Assembly: GCA_937924895.1 (NCBI GenBank)
Contig: CALEYP010000113.1
Location: 1-56,175 of the forward strand
Length of the DNA stretch: 56,175 nucleotides
Source: an uncultured Alphaproteobacteria bacterium
GTDB taxonomy: Bacteria > Pseudomonadota > Alphaproteobacteria > Puniceispirillales > Puniceispirillaceae
Reading direction: 5' to 3'
Shown here: one piece after another, positions 1 to 7,448 of the stretch
How positions within the stretch are numbered: the first letter of the stretch is position 1
Layout: the number at the start of each line of letters is the position of its first letter
Position numbers and translations under genes: made by a program
The notes under the pieces: generated by a model
Seen by the model: only the letters and a program-made list of their open reading frames with translations
What the model was told of the DNA's origin: nothing
Database searches by the model: none

Positions 1-296
1 ATCTCAGATAACGCACAGCCCACCGATGTGACCCCAAAGAAAAAAGTCCCCCATCGCAACGGGCGGCGGCGTCCAAAGCTATCTCCTAACGCACCACCGG
101 CCATTGTTAAGGCTGCCAACCCTAGCAGATAAATCTCAAGCACCCAATAAGTGCTTGCGGCATCAGCGCCTAAATCACGTTGGATAAAGGGAAGGGCGAC
201 ATTCAATGCGGTTGAGTCAATAAAGCCAACACCTGATACCAAGGCACATATGAGGAGGACAAGGCGCTGTGTTTGTGGGGAATAACCCTGTCTCAT
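1..296 (-). CDS. DHA2-type MFS drug efflux transporter, N-terminal fragment
   Basis: The reading frame opens with ATG at 296 and runs off the left edge, so only about 98 residues are visible. They contain two or three hydrophobic segments, the motif FIDSTALNVALPFIQRDLG after the first helix and the loop motif GGALGDSFGRRR. Both are typical of the EmrB/QacA (14-helix, proton-driven) branch of the major facilitator family, which exports drugs or other small organic compounds across the inner membrane. The start codon overlaps the galM stop by four bases (ATGA), so the two genes are probably translationally coupled in one minus-strand operon with the upstream hydrolase. The substrate cannot be told from this fragment. 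Confidence 0.8.
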   Translation of the reverse strand, partial: MRQGYSPQTQRLVLLICALVSGVGFIDSTALNVALPFIQRDLGADAASTYWVLEIYLLGLAALTMAGGALGDSFGRRRPLRWGTFFFGVTSVGCALSE

Positions 297-1252
297 CGTT
301 CAGCCTCATGCGCAAAAGAAAATTCTAATCTTTGATGGTAGCGGTCTCCCTTGCGCAGAATGGCCTGCGGAAAAGAGGGGTGATTTGGGGCGTCAGGCCA
401 TATTTGCGGCTCGAGGCAGATGCCAGCGCGCGCTTGATACGGCCTGTCATGACAGGTTGGCGCAGATATCGCGAGATGGTCACCTGTATAACATTGCAGG
501 CCTGGCTGGTCGCTTGCTACACGCATTGTTATACCCGTGGCAGCACTTGATAATTGTGCAACCTCACGCAAAGTGTCGCCTTTTCCACTCACGCAAAAAT
601 TATGATCAAACTGGTCTGCACCAACCAAGCGCTGACGTTGTAAATCAAAGGTCGTGCCTGTCACATCTGCTATTACTCCGGTAGGAATATTATCATCATC
701 CACTGGCAAATAATGAGAGGCATGAATGGTAAGGTGATGGTTTGATATATCGGCTTCATCTGCGAGATTGAAATAGCTGTGATGGGCAAAATTAATAATG
801 CTATCTTCTGTGCATATCGCATCAAATGTGAGGGTCAGGCGATTATCTGACGTCACTTGATAGGTTAATGTTGCTGATAATGCGCCAGGGAATCCCATCC
901 ACCCATCAGGCTCATTGAGGGTAAAAGTAACCTCATCTTTGTCATGGTGAGAAACGCGCCATGAACAGACGCCTGTCCCCTGTGAGCCGCCATGTAAACA
1001 ATGTTTGCCCCCTTCATTGCAATCAAGTTGATAGGCCCGCCCATTAAGGGAGAAGCGGCCCTTTGCGATACGGTTCGCATAGCGCCCTGCATTGGCGCCT
1101 AAATGGGCGCCATGATTGGTGTAATCAGCTTCATCTCTAAGGCCAAGGACAAGTGAATGAGGGGCGGGGTCAAAATATAACTCTTGCAATGAGGCCCCAA
1201 AAGGGATGAGTTTGGCGCGCAATTGTCCGGCTGTTATCCAATAGCCACTCAT
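293..1252 (-). CDS. galM: Aldose 1-epimerase (mutarotase)
   Basis: Interconverts alpha and beta anomers of aldoses such as glucose or galactose in the cytoplasm. The 319-residue length is normal for the family. Visible family motifs are NRIAKGRFSLNG (about 60-71), KHCLHGG (84-89), HHSYFNL (157-163, holding the catalytic acid histidine), the FDHNF substrate loop (about 215-219) and LEPQIWPDAPN (280-290, holding the likely catalytic base Glu281). It sits four bases after the hydrolase gene and overlaps the following MFS transporter gene by four bases, so all three are probably one operon. The neighbouring transporter does not look like a sugar permease, so the sugar pathway it serves is unclear. 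The gene symbol rests on motifs only. Confidence 0.88.
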   Translation of the reverse strand: MSGYWITAGQLRAKLIPFGASLQELYFDPAPHSLVLGLRDEADYTNHGAHLGANAGRYANRIAKGRFSLNGRAYQLDCNEGGKHCLHGGSQGTGVCSWRVSHHDKDEVTFTLNEPDGWMGFPGALSATLTYQVTSDNRLTLTFDAICTEDSIINFAHHSYFNLADEADISNHHLTIHASHYLPVDDDNIPTGVIADVTGTTFDLQRQRLVGADQFDHNFCVSGKGDTLREVAQLSSAATGITMRVASDQPGLQCYTGDHLAISAPTCHDRPYQARAGICLEPQIWPDAPNHPSFPQAILRKGDRYHQRLEFSFAHEAER

Positions 1253-1256
1253 GCCC

Positions 1257-2258
1257 TCATCCTTTTCTATTCAAACCCATAAGCTGATGCGTGATAAATT
1301 GCACAGCTATATGACTTTGCCAACATCTGTTTCGTGTTTCGCTATCATGAAACCCGACATGCCCCCCACCTTTTGTGATAAGACAATGCAGCTTCTCATG
1401 GCATTGTACCTTTTGATAAGCCTCAACGCCAATCCAGGGATCATTATCACTATGAACCAACAATGTTGGCACGCGCAGGTGATGTAACAGCTGATGGGTG
1501 CTTGTGCCCTTATAATAGGCGTCAGCATTGGCATAGCCAGCGGCTGGTGCCGTGAAGACATCGTCAAATTCGCGTACCGTTGTGACTCTCTCTAATCTGG
1601 CAAGCATGGCAGGATCTGCGCAGGGGGCTGCTTTAGCCTGTGCCTTCAAGGATGAGGTAAAATGCCGGATATAGGGTGTGTTGCGCCAGCGGTGAAAGCG
1701 GGCAGCACAAGCCACCATGTCAAAAGGCGCACAAAAGGTGACAAGTCCCGCAAGGTGCGAGGTGATGGCCTGATGGCGTGTCACTAGGTTTAGCGCCATA
1801 GCCCCGCCTAAGGAAAACGCAGTCATGAAACAAGGGCGATCAGGATAGGCTTGTGTCATGGCTGTGACCACTGCCTCTAAATCATCACTGCGGCCTGCAT
1901 GATACGCACCTTTTGCAAGCGGCCGTCCTACGCCGGCGCCTCTTAAATTGACACGGAATACTGAAATATTGTGCGCAACCGCATGATGGGTCAGCTGCTT
2001 GATATAGCTGCTGTCACTGTCACCTGCGAGCCCGTGAATGATGGCAAGCATGGCCACAGGCTGGGCTGCTTCATGGTAAAAGCCCACCAGCTTATCCCCC
2101 TCTGTCACATCAATCTCCCACCGCGTGCCAGTTTCAAGAGCGGGGTCATGCTTGAGGATAACATTGCGTAATGTTTGTAAATCACCGCCCTTCCACGGCC
2201 AGCTCTCTCCTAAAAACGGGAGGGCATCATATGGCACATCATGGCGAAGGAATGTCAT
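1257..2258 (-). CDS. YheT-type alpha/beta hydrolase
   Basis: A 333-residue serine hydrolase of the YheT/COG0429 group, predicted to act on an ester or acyl substrate that is not known. The oxyanion-side motif IIHGLAGDSDSSY is at 73-85, the nucleophile elbow FSLGG at about 148-152 (Ser149), the acid in HSDNDPW near 271 and the catalytic histidine in GGGHVGF near 298, so the triad is intact. The N-terminal PWKGGDLQTL stretch is also typical of YheT proteins. There is no signal peptide, so it should be cytoplasmic. It is the first gene of the minus-strand operon with galM and the MFS gene; the 272-bp divergent region to mgtE must carry its promoter. Confidence 0.85.
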   Translation of the reverse strand: MTFLRHDVPYDALPFLGESWPWKGGDLQTLRNVILKHDPALETGTRWEIDVTEGDKLVGFYHEAAQPVAMLAIIHGLAGDSDSSYIKQLTHHAVAHNISVFRVNLRGAGVGRPLAKGAYHAGRSDDLEAVVTAMTQAYPDRPCFMTAFSLGGAMALNLVTRHQAITSHLAGLVTFCAPFDMVACAARFHRWRNTPYIRHFTSSLKAQAKAAPCADPAMLARLERVTTVREFDDVFTAPAAGYANADAYYKGTSTHQLLHHLRVPTLLVHSDNDPWIGVEAYQKVQCHEKLHCLITKGGGHVGFHDSETRNRCWQSHIAVQFITHQLMGLNRKG

Positions 2259-2337
2259 AAGGCCGGTCTCTCTTTAACCAATATAGGGGTGATACATGCC
2301 TGAAATAAACGTGATCATAATATTTCAAAATAGCTGT

Positions 2338-2354
2338 TTGTAATTATATTACAA
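2338..2354. promoter_or_regulatory. Perfect 17-bp palindrome, candidate operator
   Basis: The sequence TTGTAAT-TAT-ATTACAA is a perfect inverted repeat with 7-bp arms. It lies in the divergent region between the hydrolase operon (start 2258) and mgtE (start 2531). Its shape resembles dyads bound by Fur/Zur-type or similar dimeric repressors, but I cannot assign a regulator from the sequence. Confidence 0.4.
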
Positions 2355-2460
2355 GGCCATATCACGTAAATGTGAGGGTTCCGCAATGGTGCCATTTATG
2401 ATAATCTGGACACATCGTGACCAAGACAAGCTATGCTCGTAACAAAGCCGCTTCCCTCAG

Positions 2461-2495
2461 AAGCCACTTTGCAATGTCAGAGCTATTAGTGGCTT
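2461..2495 (+). promoter_or_regulatory. Stem-loop in the mgtE leader
   Basis: AAGCCACT (2461-2468) pairs perfectly with AGTGGCTT (2488-2495) around a 19-nt loop, ending about 35 bases before the mgtE start. There is no U-tract, so it is not a standard terminator. It does not show the layout I would expect of an M-box magnesium riboswitch, which is much longer. Confidence 0.3.
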
Positions 2496-2530
2496 GTTAG
2501 TGACAAAAGATAGAAAATGGGAGGCTGGCT

Positions 2531-3961
2531 ATGTCGCAAGATGATAAAATACCATCACAGTCTTCTATTGTCCCTGACATTGATAATCTTGATGCGGTGC
2601 AGATTCCTGCGAAGTCGCTTTATGGTTTAACGCCCAAAGTTGAGGCCGCTATCTTAGAGGCACTTGATGTCGGAGAGCAGGCGCGGATTAAAGCCCTGAC
2701 AGCTCCGCTTCACTCAGCTGATATGGCTGATTTGTTGGAGCGTGTGCGTCCTGAGATGTGCCGCCAACTCCTCGTGATGCTTGGAGATGAGCTTGATAGT
2801 GAGGTCATCGCTTACCTGGATGAAGACACAAGGGAGCTTGTGCTTGATATTATGGGGCCGCAAGCCATTGCCCGTGCCTTGCCAGAATTGGAATCAGATG
2901 ACGCGCTGACGATTGCCGAAGAGCTGGAGCCAGAGGAATTGGATGAGGTCCTCAAAAACCTACCAGCGCAAGAGCGTGTCATTGTTGAGCAAGGCCTCTC
3001 ATATCCCGAAGATTCGGCGGGTCGTATGATGCAACGTGAAATGGTGATGTTGCCGCCTTATTGGACGGTGGGGCAAACCATTGATCATTTGCGGTCTATT
3101 GGCGGCCCCGATCAGGAAGATTTCTATATTATCATGGTTGTCGATACGGCGGGCCATCCGGTTGGTGAGATTAACCTGGGCCGGTTGTTACGCGCTAATC
3201 GCCCTGTGCGGCTCTCAGAGATTATGAATACCGATTTCCGTTCTGTGCCTGTCAATATGGACCAAGAAGAAGTGGCAATGCTGTTCCGTCGCTATGGCAT
3301 GGTGACGACCTCAGTGGTTGATGAAGATGGCCGTCTGCTTGGTGTGATTACCTTGGACGATATCGTCGATGTTATCGATGAGGAGGCTGAAGAAGATTTG
3401 ATGGCCTTGGCTGGGGTCTCTGATGCGTCTATTCGCTCCTCTATGCTTGAGACGTTGCAAGGGCGTGCAAGCTGGTTGTTTGTCAATTTACTAACCGCTG
3501 TCTTAGCCTCGCTCGTCATTGGCTTGTTTGAAACAACATTAGAGCAAATTGTAGCGCTTGCGGTGTTGATGCCGATTGTTGCCTCTATGGGGGGGAATGC
3601 AGGTACCCAGACAGTAACGGTGGCGGTTCGCGCCATTGCGATGCAAGAATTTAATTCTGATTCAGCCATACGCTTTGCTTTGCGTGAAGTGGCAGTTGCG
3701 GCCGTTAATGGCTTGTTATTTGCGATTGTTGCCGGCGCTGTTGCCTATCTCTGGTTTGGAGATCTCGCCATTGCCCTGATTCTAGGTGGGGCGATGATTG
3801 TTAATTTAATCATCGCTGGCCTAACGGGCACGCTTGTCCCGTTATCGCTGGTGCGGGTCGGGGTTGATCCAGCGGTCGCCTCTTCCGTATTTATAACCAC
3901 AATCACTGATGTTGTTGGTTTCTTCGTCTTTTTGGGGCTGGCAGCTTATTTTCTTTTATAA
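2531..3961 (+). CDS. mgtE: Magnesium transporter MgtE
   Basis: A Mg2+-gated Mg2+ channel of the inner membrane. At 476 residues it has the full family architecture: an acidic cytoplasmic N domain of helical repeats (about 30-150), two CBS domains (about 160-290; the second includes FRRYGMVTTSVVDEDGRL) and a five-helix membrane domain from about 310. The pore signature PIVASMGGNAGTQTVTVAVR is intact, as is the last-helix region GVDPAVASSVFITTITDVVG. The ATG is preceded by GGGAGGC. A DUF1489 gene follows after 11 bases, so the two are probably co-transcribed. The leader contains a hairpin and a palindrome that could be regulatory. Confidence 0.94.
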   Translation: MSQDDKIPSQSSIVPDIDNLDAVQIPAKSLYGLTPKVEAAILEALDVGEQARIKALTAPLHSADMADLLERVRPEMCRQLLVMLGDELDSEVIAYLDEDTRELVLDIMGPQAIARALPELESDDALTIAEELEPEELDEVLKNLPAQERVIVEQGLSYPEDSAGRMMQREMVMLPPYWTVGQTIDHLRSIGGPDQEDFYIIMVVDTAGHPVGEINLGRLLRANRPVRLSEIMNTDFRSVPVNMDQEEVAMLFRRYGMVTTSVVDEDGRLLGVITLDDIVDVIDEEAEEDLMALAGVSDASIRSSMLETLQGRASWLFVNLLTAVLASLVIGLFETTLEQIVALAVLMPIVASMGGNAGTQTVTVAVRAIAMQEFNSDSAIRFALREVAVAAVNGLLFAIVAGAVAYLWFGDLAIALILGGAMIVNLIIAGLTGTLVPLSLVRVGVDPAVASSVFITTITDVVGFFVFLGLAAYFLL

Positions 3962-3972
3962 GGGCCAATAGA

Positions 3973-4389
3973 GTGACAGTTCATCTTAAAAAATTATCAG
4001 TTGGTGCGGTGTCTTTGGATAGCTTGCGAGCGTGGCAATCAAAATTGGTGAAAGCTGGCCATCCTGTTATTCACCCGACACGCAATTGGCCAAAGCGCAA
4101 AGATGAATTGCTAGATGGCGGGTCTATCTATTGGATTATCAAAGGCCAAATGCAAGCGCGGCAAACCATAATCGATATGATTGAGGTAGAGACCTATGAA
4201 GGGACAAGATGCGGGATTGTCCTTGATCCACAAATCATACCTGTCTGGGCAAGACGTGAGCGGATTTTTCAAGGGTGGCGCTATTTAGAGGTGGCAGATG
4301 CCCCAGAAGATATGCCAGCAGATGCCGCTAGTGGAGAGGCGCTACCTGCCGAAATGGCACAGGAATTACGCGATTTAGGCTTGCTGTAA
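3973..4389 (+). CDS. DUF1489 family protein
   Basis: A 138-residue soluble protein with a GTG start, 11 bases after mgtE. The N-terminal pattern VHLKKLSVGAVSLDSL and the central stretch GSIYWIIKGQMQARQTII match the alphaproteobacterial DUF1489 family, whose function is unknown to me. It has neither a signal peptide nor a membrane segment. Co-transcription with mgtE is likely from spacing, but this says little about function because the family is not generally tied to magnesium. It ends three bases before the convergent nuclease gene. Confidence 0.82.
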   Translation: MTVHLKKLSVGAVSLDSLRAWQSKLVKAGHPVIHPTRNWPKRKDELLDGGSIYWIIKGQMQARQTIIDMIEVETYEGTRCGIVLDPQIIPVWARRERIFQGWRYLEVADAPEDMPADAASGEALPAEMAQELRDLGLL

Positions 4390-4392
4390 CGG

Positions 4393-4899
4393 CTAATTTT
4401 GCCTCCGCCAATCCCATGGAGCCTCAAAACGACCTTGATGCATGCCAGCGTTCTTCATCTTCGCATCACGCTCATCAGCAATATAATCTTTGGCATAGCG
4501 GCGATAGGCTAGCGCCCATCCTGACCTGACAAGGGCGGCTGAGATATCGATCCCTTGATGATAGCAGCGCATCACAAGCCGGCCATAGCGATCCGTGTCA
4601 AGATGATCGCAAGCAAGCTCTGCCCCCTTGCCAATTAGTTTTACCAGATAATTGCGGGCTTGAAGGCCACAGCGATAAGTTTGCCCCTCCTTATCTTCGC
4701 AAAGCTGTTTCATCTCTGGGGCATCAATACCATGAAGCCGGATACGTATCTCACCACTTCGCAGGCTATCAGCATCCGTAATTTTGGTAATCGCAAATAA
4801 TTTTTGATGGCTGGCATCCGCGGCTGAGGGCTGTGAGCTAGGGCTCATAACCATGATGCTCATCACAAATATAGCAAACATCACTAGCGGGAAGGGCAT
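4393..4899 (-). CDS. Exported thermonuclease-like (SNase) nuclease
   Basis: A 168-residue protein of the staphylococcal nuclease fold. The N-terminus has an uncleaved-anchor or signal-like hydrophobic stretch (about 3-20), so it acts in the periplasm or outside. Catalytic positions are visible: the calcium-side Asp in DADSLRSG, Arg, Asp and Glu in IRLHGIDAPE and the second Arg in DRYGRLV. It contains four cysteines around LCEDKEGQTYRCG, ACDH and RCYHQG that could form disulfides after export. It is predicted to cleave DNA or RNA for nutrient scavenging, but the sequence does not prove the substrate. It is convergent with the DUF1489 gene and about 140 bp from the end of the next minus-strand gene. 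Confidence 0.85.
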   Translation of the reverse strand: MPFPLVMFAIFVMSIMVMSPSSQPSAADASHQKLFAITKITDADSLRSGEIRIRLHGIDAPEMKQLCEDKEGQTYRCGLQARNYLVKLIGKGAELACDHLDTDRYGRLVMRCYHQGIDISAALVRSGWALAYRRYAKDYIADERDAKMKNAGMHQGRFEAPWDWRRQN

Positions 4900-5039
4900 G
4901 AAGCATCTCTCAAAATTACTCTCTACTAATTGAATAAAATCTAATTAACAGAGAGGTCAGTCAAGAGGTGATTACGCCCCAGGCCTAGGGCGTTATGTAA
5001 TGACCTAAAAGGATAAGATGACTATCTAAAAGGACTAGC

Positions 5040-6359
5040 TTACGGGGTGCTGTCAGGGCGGCCCAAGCCTTGCGGCAGATAGGGGTTATCGGCAAGGGGA
5101 TCGGTCTCTTCGATGTCTTCATCTGTCTCAGTCCACGCCACTTCTGGGTTTAGTGTGACAGCCTCAGCCGTCCCCATTTCAGGAACAGCAACGAAGGGAC
5201 CCTGTGCTTCCACTGGTGTTGCTTCACTTGTTGCCATACGGACAAGGGCAAAGGCAGATAGCATAAAATGAACTATGGCGAGTGAACTGAAATAGCCAAT
5301 ATCTCCCACCATATCCATGGCAAAGGCGACCAATGGTGACCCTAATACTGAGCCGGCACCATTCACCATAATCAGGGCTGATGCTGTGCCGACCATTTGA
5401 GAGGGGCTGAGATAATCATTCGCGTGGGCGATACATAAGGAATACAGCGTTAAGGACATTCCGCCATATAGCCCCATAATGATCATCAACACATTATATT
5501 GGCCAGCGCTGAAAAAGATACCGCACATGGCGAGGAGGCCTGAGAGTGTGGTCACAACCAGGATAACGACACGTCTATCGAAAATATCTGAAAGCCGGCC
5601 CACAGGATATTGCAGCAGCAAGGTGCCAATCGTAACAGATGTCATGAATAATGAGACTTGGCCCGCGCTCATACCTAGCCCCTTGGCATAGATAGCCCCC
5701 ATACCAAACATCATAGATGCGGTTAGGCCTTGGCATGCCATCCCGACAAAAGCCAGCGGCGAGATTTGGATCAAGCGGCGCAATGAGGTTGATTCAGTCA
5801 CCGTAAAATCTGGCGCTTTCGCCACTGTGATTAAGATAGGAACAACAGCAATAGATACGGCTACCGATGAAAGCAGGAACAAAGTAGATGATTGCCCATC
5901 ATCAAGACCCGCCAATAGCTGACCAAGCCCCATGCCAGCCATTGTGATAATCAAATAAAGTGAGAGCAGCTGGCCTCTTGTTTTGTTGCTCGCTGAGTCA
6001 TTTAGCCAGCTTTCAACAACAATATACATGCCGGCATAGGCAAAACCAGACATCAAGCGTGTTAATCCCCAAATGACCGGGTCAACAACAATCACATAGA
6101 GAAGAACAGCTGCTGAGGCAATGGCGGCAAGCGCGCCAAACACGCGCACATGGCCAACCGCAGACAGAAACCGCGGTACCCCAAGAGAGCCAAGGAACAG
6201 GCCAAGGAAATAGGCCCCCATCACCAAACCAGACACAAAAGTGGAAAAGCCGGCATCGCTGGTCCGCAAACCAAGCAGAACAAGCTGTAGGCCATTGCCG
6301 ATCATAATCAGCGCTAGACCAAAAAACAAAGTCCATGATGATAGAATTGCCGATACCAT
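5040..6359 (-). CDS. MFS transporter (YcaD-like)
   Basis: An inner-membrane major facilitator protein with about 12 hydrophobic helices. The frame is open back to an ATG at 6554 (504 residues), but the first 65 residues are polar and unlike a transporter. The ATG at 6359 follows AAAAGGATCGCCCCT, a good ribosome site, and begins directly at the first helix, so a 439-residue product is more likely. The loop motif VGRLSDIFDRRVV between helices 8 and 9 and the FAYAGMYIVVESWLND region in helix 5 resemble the YcaD/UMF2 transporter group. The acidic C-terminal tail (ETDEDIEETDPLADN) is cytoplasmic. The substrate is unknown. It is divergent from the YeeE pair. Confidence 0.82.
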   Translation of the reverse strand: MVSAILSSWTLFFGLALIMIGNGLQLVLLGLRTSDAGFSTFVSGLVMGAYFLGLFLGSLGVPRFLSAVGHVRVFGALAAIASAAVLLYVIVVDPVIWGLTRLMSGFAYAGMYIVVESWLNDSASNKTRGQLLSLYLIITMAGMGLGQLLAGLDDGQSSTLFLLSSVAVSIAVVPILITVAKAPDFTVTESTSLRRLIQISPLAFVGMACQGLTASMMFGMGAIYAKGLGMSAGQVSLFMTSVTIGTLLLQYPVGRLSDIFDRRVVILVVTTLSGLLAMCGIFFSAGQYNVLMIIMGLYGGMSLTLYSLCIAHANDYLSPSQMVGTASALIMVNGAGSVLGSPLVAFAMDMVGDIGYFSSLAIVHFMLSAFALVRMATSEATPVEAQGPFVAVPEMGTAEAVTLNPEVAWTETDEDIEETDPLADNPYLPQGLGRPDSTP

Positions 6360-6592
6360 AGGGGCGATCCTTTTCTGCCAGTCCGAGCGCTCATGCCACA
6401 TTTGTAATGGGACACCATGCGCGGTGATAAACCACTCCCTTACTTTCGCGGTGTAAATCGGAAAATATCTAAAAGCAATCTTAAAATCGTCTCCTGATAG
6501 TCGGTTTTCAGATAACTGTTCTTTTTTTATGCCCCCTATGGTACGACGCAACATGAGATTGCATGAATTTTAACCAAAAATGGGGGTGTAAT

Positions 6593-7009
6593 ATGCAGAT
6601 AGATTGGGCGAATTTCACGCCATATATGTCACTCGGTGGCGGCGTTTTGATTGGGCTAGCCGCGGTATTATTAATGGCATTTCAAGGCCGCATCATGGGC
6701 ATTTCTGGCATTGCGGCATCTGTCTTGCAAAGCCGGCCAGATAATCACTGGCGGATGTCTTTCCTCATTGGCACCTTAGTCGGCTCTGCTTTATTTGCTG
6801 CTATTATCGCGCCAGTTGAATTGATGATGGTAGCTTCTCTTCCTGTCTTGGTCATCGCAGGCTTATTGGTGGGAATTGGGACAGCGCTTGGATCCGGTTG
6901 TACCTCAGGTCATGGTATTTGCGGCATTTCGCGTTTTTCTGTGAGGTCTATTGGGGCCACATGTGTGTTTGTGTTCACCGGTATGGTGACAGTGTTTTTT
7001 GTTGCGTAA
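6593..7009 (+). CDS. YeeE/YedE family membrane protein, N-terminal half
   Basis: A 138-residue membrane protein with about four helices, half of a YeeE/YedE (DUF395) transporter. This family takes up thiosulfate or related sulfur compounds, with conserved cysteines passing the substrate through the membrane. The signature GSGCTSGHGICGISR is present near residue 105. An upstream ATG at 6563 is in frame, but the ATG at 6593 follows GGGGGTGTAAT and gives a product that matches the family start. The second half is encoded separately 12 bases downstream. It is divergent from the MFS gene. Confidence 0.86.
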   Translation: MQIDWANFTPYMSLGGGVLIGLAAVLLMAFQGRIMGISGIAASVLQSRPDNHWRMSFLIGTLVGSALFAAIIAPVELMMVASLPVLVIAGLLVGIGTALGSGCTSGHGICGISRFSVRSIGATCVFVFTGMVTVFFVA

Positions 7010-7021
7010 CGGAGGGGTCTG

Positions 7022-7444
7022 ATGAAAATGAAACAATCTATGGCTGCCCTCATTATTGGAGGCTTTTTTGGTGCCGGCTTGGCAATGGCAGGTATGTTAA
7101 ATCCCGCCAAGGTTCAGGGCTTTTTGAATATTACGGGTCAATGGGACCCCTCTTTGATGTTTGTCATGATTGGCGGCATTGGTGTGGCAGCGATTGGCTT
7201 TCCTATCCTACGCCGCCGCTCAGGTCCCGTTCTTGCTGATAGCTATAGCTGGCCAGAGCTTGTGACACTTGATCGCCCGCTCCTTCTTGGTTCTGCGATA
7301 TTTGGCATTGGGTGGGGGCTTGGTGGACTTTGTCCCGGGCCAGCCATCGCTGTATTATCTATCGCATTTTGGCCAGCAGCCATTTTTACAGCTTCTATGC
7401 TTGCTGGTTTGTTTATCGGACAAAAGCTAAAAGCGGCACAATAG
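7022..7444 (+). CDS. YeeE/YedE family membrane protein, C-terminal half
   Basis: A 140-residue membrane protein, the partner of the preceding gene. It has about four hydrophobic segments, the helix motif GAGLAMAGMLNPAKVQGFL near the start and the cysteine signature GIGWGLGGLCPGPAIAVLS near residue 105, equivalent to the second cysteine motif of single-chain YeeE. Together the two should form one sulfur-compound permease. No TusA-like sulfur carrier or rhodanese gene is next to the pair, so the cytoplasmic acceptor is not visible here. It ends four bases from the convergent glnE. Confidence 0.86.
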   Translation: MKMKQSMAALIIGGFFGAGLAMAGMLNPAKVQGFLNITGQWDPSLMFVMIGGIGVAAIGFPILRRRSGPVLADSYSWPELVTLDRPLLLGSAIFGIGWGLGGLCPGPAIAVLSIAFWPAAIFTASMLAGLFIGQKLKAAQ

Positions 7445-7448
7445 GCGC

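Noticed and set aside
2259..2530. M-box magnesium riboswitch upstream of mgtE
   Set aside because: The leader has just one short hairpin and none of the extended multi-helix structure expected.
4974..4993. ACGCCC/GGGCGT hairpin downstream of the MFS gene
   Set aside because: Only a 6-bp stem, with no T-tract in either direction; too weak to call a terminator.
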